Program-made: the position numbers and the translations under genes
In this document: positions 60,518 to 64,000 of the stretch, piece after piece
Layout: each line of letters opens with the position of its first letter
How positions within the stretch are numbered: the first letter of the stretch is position 1
Notes under the pieces: generated by a model
The model's database searches: none
What the model saw: only the letters and a program-made list of their open reading frames with translations
Told to the model about the DNA's origin: nothing
Assembly: GCA_964640955.1 (NCBI GenBank)
Contig: CAZXJI010000001.1
Span: forward strand, 124,001-188,000
DNA: 64,000 nucleotides
From: CAXXOK01 sp964640955
Lineage (GTDB): Bacteria; Bacillota; Clostridia; Christensenellales; Aristaeellaceae
Direction: 5' to 3'

Positions 60518-61030
60518 TTACTGCACCGTGTCGATCGCGACCGGCGCAACGCCCAGCGCCGGCAGCACGCCCTCCCAGAACACCGCCTGGTCGAAGATCA
60601 CTGTGGCCGTGTTGTCGCAGGGGTGAAAGGCGATCTGCGGCGTATGGCGCACGGCGGCCTCGTAGCAGAGGGTCACGCGCCTTTCGGCGTCGAAGTGCAG
60701 CCCCAGGGGGCTCACCGAGCCCGGCGTAAGGTGCAAAAGCGCCTCCATCGCCGCCTCCGGCGCGAAGCTTAAGCGCGACACCCCCAGCGCCTTGCTGACC
60801 ACCGCCGTGCGGAAGGGCGTCTGCGGCCGGAGCAGCATCAAATAAAAGGCCGTCTGTTGGCGGTTGCACAGAAATACGTTTTTGCAGATCGTCACCCGAT
60901 CGGTGATGAAGGGCATCCGGAGGCAGTCCTCGATGGTATCCGCCTGTTCGTGCTCAAAAAGGCGGTAAGGCAGCTTTCGGTCGTCCAGCCAGCGGATAAT
61001 TTCGTCCCGCGTTTCCCGTTTCGATCGCAT
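60518..61030 (-). CDS. YbaK/PrdX-type aminoacyl-tRNA deacylase
   Basis: A 170-residue editing-domain protein. FEHEQADTIEDCLRMPF, ICKNVFLCNRQQTAFYLMLL and TPGSVSPLGLHFDAERRVTL match the PrdX/ProX type, which hydrolyses mischarged Ala-tRNA-Pro and similar. The ATG at 61030 lies 13 bases after GGGAGG, somewhat far, so the start is uncertain. First gene of the unit with tcdA. Confidence 0.85.
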   Translation of the reverse strand: MRSKRETRDEIIRWLDDRKLPYRLFEHEQADTIEDCLRMPFITDRVTICKNVFLCNRQQTAFYLMLLRPQTPFRTAVVSKALGVSRLSFAPEAAMEALLHLTPGSVSPLGLHFDAERRVTLCYEAAVRHTPQIAFHPCDNTATVIFDQAVFWEGVLPALGVAPVAIDTVQ

Positions 61031-61172
61031 GGTACCGTCGTTTCCTCCCGCGGATTTTGCGTGCGCAAAGCGCGCCGCAGTTTTTATCATACCGCAATCC
61101 TGCGTGTTTGTATATCGTTTTTCGCTGTAAAAAGCGAAGGTTAGCATGGTTTTTAAGCTTTGAACGGCGTCG

Positions 61173-61202
61173 TTGCGAAGCAGGGCGTTTCCATGCTATA
61201 AT
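61173..61202 (+). promoter_or_regulatory. promoter of pfkA
   Basis: TTGCGA (61173-61178), 18 bases and a consensus TATAAT (61197-61202), about 28 bases before the ATG. Confidence 0.65.
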
Positions 61203-61230
61203 GACTGTAACAGAAAAAAGGGGTGGCAGT

Positions 61231-62304
61231 ATGAAACGCAGGATCGGTATCCTCACCAGCGGGGGCGATTGTCCCGGCCTGAACGCCGCGATCCGCGGCG
61301 TGGCGCGCGCGTCCTACGAGCTTTTCGACGCGGAAATCATCGGCATCCGCAACGGGTACGGCGGCCTGATCAACAACGAATGCCAGGAGATGACGAAAAA
61401 GCAGTTTTCCGGCATCCTGACGCTGGGCGGAACGATCCTGGGCACCAGCCGGCAGCCCTTCCGCTATATGCAGGTGATCGACGAAACCGGCATCGACAAG
61501 GTCGCCGCCATGAAAAAAACGTACGACGACCTGAAGCTCGACTGTCTGGTGACGCTGGGCGGCAACGGCACCCACAAGACCGCCAACCTGCTTTCGCAGG
61601 AGGGCCTCAACGTCATCGGCCTGCCCAAGACCATCGACAACGACCTTTACGGCACCGATTTCACTTTCGGCTTCCACACCGCCATGGAGATCGGCACCGA
61701 GGTGATCGACCGCATCCATACGACGGCCACCAGCCACGGGCGCTGCATGGTCATCGAGATCATGGGCAACAAAACCGGCTGGCTCACGCTCTATTCCGGC
61801 ATCGCCGGCGGCGCGGACGTCATCCTGATTCCGGAATTCCCCTACGATATCAAGAAGGTCGCGCAGATCGTGGAAACGCGCGCCAACAGCAAAAAGGCGT
61901 TTTCCATCATCGCCGTGGCCGAGGGGGCCATGAGCGAGGACGAAGCGAAGATGAAGAAAAAGGAACGCGAGGCGTACCGCGCGTCGCTGCCCTATGACTG
62001 CATCAGCAAGCGGATCGCCGCCCAGCTGCAGGAGATGGTCGGGGTGGAAGCGCGAAGCGTGGTGCCCGGCCACATCCAGCGCGGCGGAAGCCCCTGCGCC
62101 TACGACCGGGTGTTGGCCACGCAGTTCGGCGTGCACGCCGCCGAGCTCATCCGCGACGAGGTGTACGGCGTGACTGTGGCGCTCAGCGGCAACGCCATCA
62201 TCCACAATAAGCTCAGCGATATCGCGGGCATTCCCAAGCCCGTGCCCAAGGACGACAACATGGTTTCGACCGCCCGCAACATCGGCATCGGCCTGGGGGT
62301 CTGA
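61231..62304 (+). CDS. pfkA: 6-phosphofructokinase
   Basis: A 357-residue PFK. Motifs are GILTSGGDCPGLNAAIRG, GGNGTHKTA (near 110) where the usual GGDGS/T has Asn for Asp, PKTIDNDLYGTD (near 131) and VVPGHIQRGGSP. Gly after the N favours ATP over pyrophosphate, but the Lys in PKTIDND is also found in PPi enzymes, so the phosphoryl donor is uncertain. It phosphorylates fructose-6-phosphate. The ATG at 61231 has AAAGGGG. A single-gene unit. Confidence 0.9.
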   Translation: MKRRIGILTSGGDCPGLNAAIRGVARASYELFDAEIIGIRNGYGGLINNECQEMTKKQFSGILTLGGTILGTSRQPFRYMQVIDETGIDKVAAMKKTYDDLKLDCLVTLGGNGTHKTANLLSQEGLNVIGLPKTIDNDLYGTDFTFGFHTAMEIGTEVIDRIHTTATSHGRCMVIEIMGNKTGWLTLYSGIAGGADVILIPEFPYDIKKVAQIVETRANSKKAFSIIAVAEGAMSEDEAKMKKKEREAYRASLPYDCISKRIAAQLQEMVGVEARSVVPGHIQRGGSPCAYDRVLATQFGVHAAELIRDEVYGVTVALSGNAIIHNKLSDIAGIPKPVPKDDNMVSTARNIGIGLGV

Positions 62305-62325
62305 CGGTTTTTCCCGGCTCTTTGC

Positions 62326-62361
62326 GGCAGCTCTCCGCCCACAGGCGGGAGCTGCCTTTTT
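62326..62361 (+). terminator. terminator of pfkA
   Basis: GGCAGCTC..GCC and GGC..GAGCTGCC form a 13-pair stem with one mismatch, loop CACA, followed by TTTTT. Confidence 0.9.
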
Positions 62362-62479
62362 CCCGGCCCGGTGGCAGCGCGAAGCCCCGCGGGTAGCCCT
62401 GTGGCGGATATGCCCATCCGAGGGCGGCAAAGGGCGGTGAAAGTGAAAAAAACACCTGAAACGAAGCCGCTTGACCGAC

Positions 62480-62511
62480 GCCCTCCCTTTTCCGCCCAGA
62501 AAAGGGAGGGC
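62480..62511. terminator. GC-rich hairpin, possible second terminator
   Basis: GCCCTCCCTTTTC pairs with GAAAAGGGAGGGC. No clear T-run; GCGTTTCGTT follows. Confidence 0.5.
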
Positions 62512-62760
62512 GCGTTTCGTTATGTGGGGGTGTGATGCGGTTCCAAAGCCTTAACGCGTCAATTCCACAACTTGATTAATACCGGCCGGTGCCCGCGAAA
62601 CGCGCGAAAACGTACGTTTCGGGTGAATTGTGGAGCCCCGGCCCATTTTATGTGCCTTTTCCCCCTTTTATTACGGCAAACGATCCCATTGTGGTACACG
62701 TCGTGGTCCGGCAACCCACTTTCGCCCATTTTGTGGCGCCGGCGCCGTTGGGCAGGACGC

Positions 62761-62801
62761 AGGGACGGGCGGAAGCGCTTATCGCGCTTCCGCCCGTCCC
62801 T
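62761..62801. repeat. 18-base perfect inverted repeat after the fucose isomerase gene
   Basis: 62761-62778 pairs exactly with 62784-62801 around TTATC. It lies 26 bases after the isomerase stop. No T-tract follows on the minus strand, so it may be a transcript-stabilising or factor-assisted terminator hairpin. Confidence 0.75.
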
Positions 62802-62827
62802 ATTGTGATGCTTTTCCTCCTGTCGCC

Positions 62828-64000
62828 TTACGCGAAGGGATTCTCTTTGGGATAGAGCACGCCGGCGGGACGGTTGTAATCGATATCCGTCACGCCCAGC
62901 AGCTTGAGCGCCTCGAAGATGACCCTGCCGGTTTTGCCGAAGGCCACCGCGCCATGGTGCGGGTAACGCTTCTCCACCAGCACGTGGCGGTAGAAGCGCG
63001 CCATTTCGGGGATGGCGAACACGCCGATGCCGCCGAAGGAGCCCGTGGGCACGGGGAGAATCTCGCCCTGGGCGATGTAGCTGTGCAGGGTGGCATCCGC
63101 CGCGCCCTGCAGGCGGAAGAAGGTGATGTCGCCGGGCTTCATGTCGCCTTCCAGCGTCCCGCGAGTGATGTTGGGCTCGGTATCCGGCTCCAGCGAGCGC
63201 TTCATGATGAGCTGGTACTTCATCTCCCCCTTGGAGAGGTGGCACATCGGGGTGTTGCCGCAGTGGAAAGCCATGAACGTATCATGCAGCGAATAGGGAT
63301 ACCGGCCCCTGATCGCGTCGTTGTAGAGGTCCTCGGGCACGGTGTTGTTGATGTCCAGAATCGTGGGCGAATCCTGCGTGGCGCAGGCGAGCATGTACTC
63401 GCTCAGGCCCCCGTAGATATCCACCTCGCAGCTGATGGGCATGAGGCGGCTGGCAAAGCGGCTGTTGACGTAGCAGGGCACGAAGCCGAACTCGGTCTGG
63501 AACGCGGGCCAGCACTTGTTGGCCATGAAGGCGTACTTCGCGGCGCCCAGGTTCTGCTCCACCCAGTCGATCAGCGTCGCCTCGTACTGGGCCAGCCGCG
63601 GGAGGATGCCGGGCATCTTGTTGCCTTCGCCCAGCTCCTTTTCCATATCCCTGATGATCTCGGGAATGCGCTTGTCCTCCGCGTGCGCCTTGAAGGCCGC
63701 GAACAGGTCCAGCTCGCTGTTCTCCTGCACGTTCACCACGCCCAGGTCGTACAGCGGCTTGATGGGCGCGTTGCACGCGAGAAAATCGTACGGCCGCGGC
63801 CCGAAGGTGATGACCTTGAGGTTCTTCACGCCCAGCACGACGCGGGAAACGGCGGTGAAGTCGTTGAGCATGTCGGCGATTTCCTCCGCCGTGCCCACCG
63901 GGTACTCGGGAATATACACGTTCAGGCCGCGCAGGCCGATGTTGTAGCTGGCGTTGAGCATGCCGCAGTAAGCGTCGCCGCGGTCGCTCTTTACGGTCTC
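62828..64000 (-). CDS. L-fucose/L-arabinose isomerase family protein, 3' part (cut by window edge)
   Basis: The last 390 residues of a minus-strand gene whose frame stays open to the window end, so the N-terminus (about 80-100 residues) is missing. FGPRPYDFLACNAPIKPLYDLGV, EVDIYGGLSEYMLA, TILDINNTVPED and AFHCGNTPMCHL belong to the FucI/AraA superfamily. The enzyme interconverts an aldose and ketose (fucose to fuculose or a related sugar) with Mn2+. The exact sugar cannot be told. Confidence 0.85.
   Translation of the reverse strand, partial: ETVKSDRGDAYCGMLNASYNIGLRGLNVYIPEYPVGTAEEIADMLNDFTAVSRVVLGVKNLKVITFGPRPYDFLACNAPIKPLYDLGVVNVQENSELDLFAAFKAHAEDKRIPEIIRDMEKELGEGNKMPGILPRLAQYEATLIDWVEQNLGAAKYAFMANKCWPAFQTEFGFVPCYVNSRFASRLMPISCEVDIYGGLSEYMLACATQDSPTILDINNTVPEDLYNDAIRGRYPYSLHDTFMAFHCGNTPMCHLSKGEMKYQLIMKRSLEPDTEPNITRGTLEGDMKPGDITFFRLQGAADATLHSYIAQGEILPVPTGSFGGIGVFAIPEMARFYRHVLVEKRYPHHGAVAFGKTGRVIFEALKLLGVTDIDYNRPAGVLYPKENPFA

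Larger units (their letters stand above)
62305..62827. other. 523-base intergenic region with several hairpins
   Basis: I see no convincing gene. It contains a terminator (62326-62361), a second hairpin (62480-62511), a stretch (about 62512-62760) with several TTGTGG/CCACAA words and an imperfect inverted repeat (CGAAACG...CGTTTCG near 62597-62622), and an 18-base perfect hairpin (62761-62801). Confidence 0.7.

Noticed and set aside
62589..62855. An 88-codon plus-strand ORF between pfkA and the isomerase gene
   Set aside because: No ribosome binding site, it runs through the 18-base hairpin and the end of the opposing gene, and its translation resembles no family.
1..64000. tRNA, rRNA or insertion sequence
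   Set aside because: Intergenic stretches were read for cloverleaf patterns, rRNA words and terminal repeats with transposase genes. None was seen.

Overview
The window reads as a chromosomal segment of a GC-rich (well above half G+C by eye; not computed), strictly anaerobic, fermentative Firmicute of the class Clostridia, plausibly near Christensenellales. This is inferred from gene content: a trimeric [FeFe] hydrogenase with a sensory hydrogenase beside it, an Rnf complex, Asp23/AmaP/DUF2273, SpoIID- and SpoIIIE/FtsK-type proteins, the dxs-tlyA-nadK-argR-recN block, DUF6062 and DUF1667 proteins, and Bacillus-like sigma-A promoters and ribosome binding sites. I found no rRNA, tRNA, CRISPR array, insertion sequence or phage gene. 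Almost all genes lie on the minus strand.

Layout. 1-12.4 kb: housekeeping genes xseA (partial), folD, a TsaD paralogue, nusB and the asp23-amaP-DUF2273 envelope-stress trio, then aspS, hisS, ftsK and a secreted DUF3298 protein. 12.5-12.95 kb: rplS as a single-gene unit with its own promoter and terminator. 13.0-21.8 kb: a hydrogen-metabolism island of two units. One encodes the electron-bifurcating hydrogenase (NuoE-like, HATPase, thioredoxin-fold protein, HydB, HydA). The other is a sensory/regulatory unit (DRTGG, RsbW-like ATPase, HydS-like [FeFe] hydrogenase, DRTGG, PHP phosphoesterase). 21.8-28.4 kb: a DUF6062 gene, dCMP deaminase, trmN6 and a 1503-residue SpoIID protein with eleven SH3-like repeats.

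28.4-28.9 kb holds a ten-N assembly gap that appears to result from one very strong terminator hairpin. 28.9-35.2 kb: rnfCDEAB-proC-rnhA; no rnfG lies between rnfD and rnfE. 35.3-44.9 kb: recN, argR, nadK, tlyA, dxs, ddl, a membrane-anchored murF and an alpha/beta hydrolase. 45.0-51.96 kb: small enzymes, an EF-G paralogue, a glycosyltransferase, Ppx/GppA and a DivIC-like protein. 52.0-54.1 kb: a zur-znuC-znuB operon with a Fur-family box just downstream of its promoter. 54.3-64.0 kb: an RpiR regulator, a PanE-like reductase, a glpA-like/FAD/DUF1667 cluster with tcdA and ybaK, pfkA, and the 3' part of an L-fucose isomerase family gene.

How it fits together. HydABC couples NADH and reduced ferredoxin oxidation to H2 (or the reverse). 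Rnf couples ferredoxin oxidation to NAD+ reduction and ion export. Together they would set the cell's redox balance. The neighbouring HydS-DRTGG-PHP-ATPase unit looks like an H2- or redox-sensing circuit, and I regard it as the best candidate here for an incompletely described system. Promoters and terminators were matched by eye to sigma-A and rho-independent consensus patterns. Annotated starts were chosen from Shine-Dalgarno spacing and include several TTG and GTG codons.
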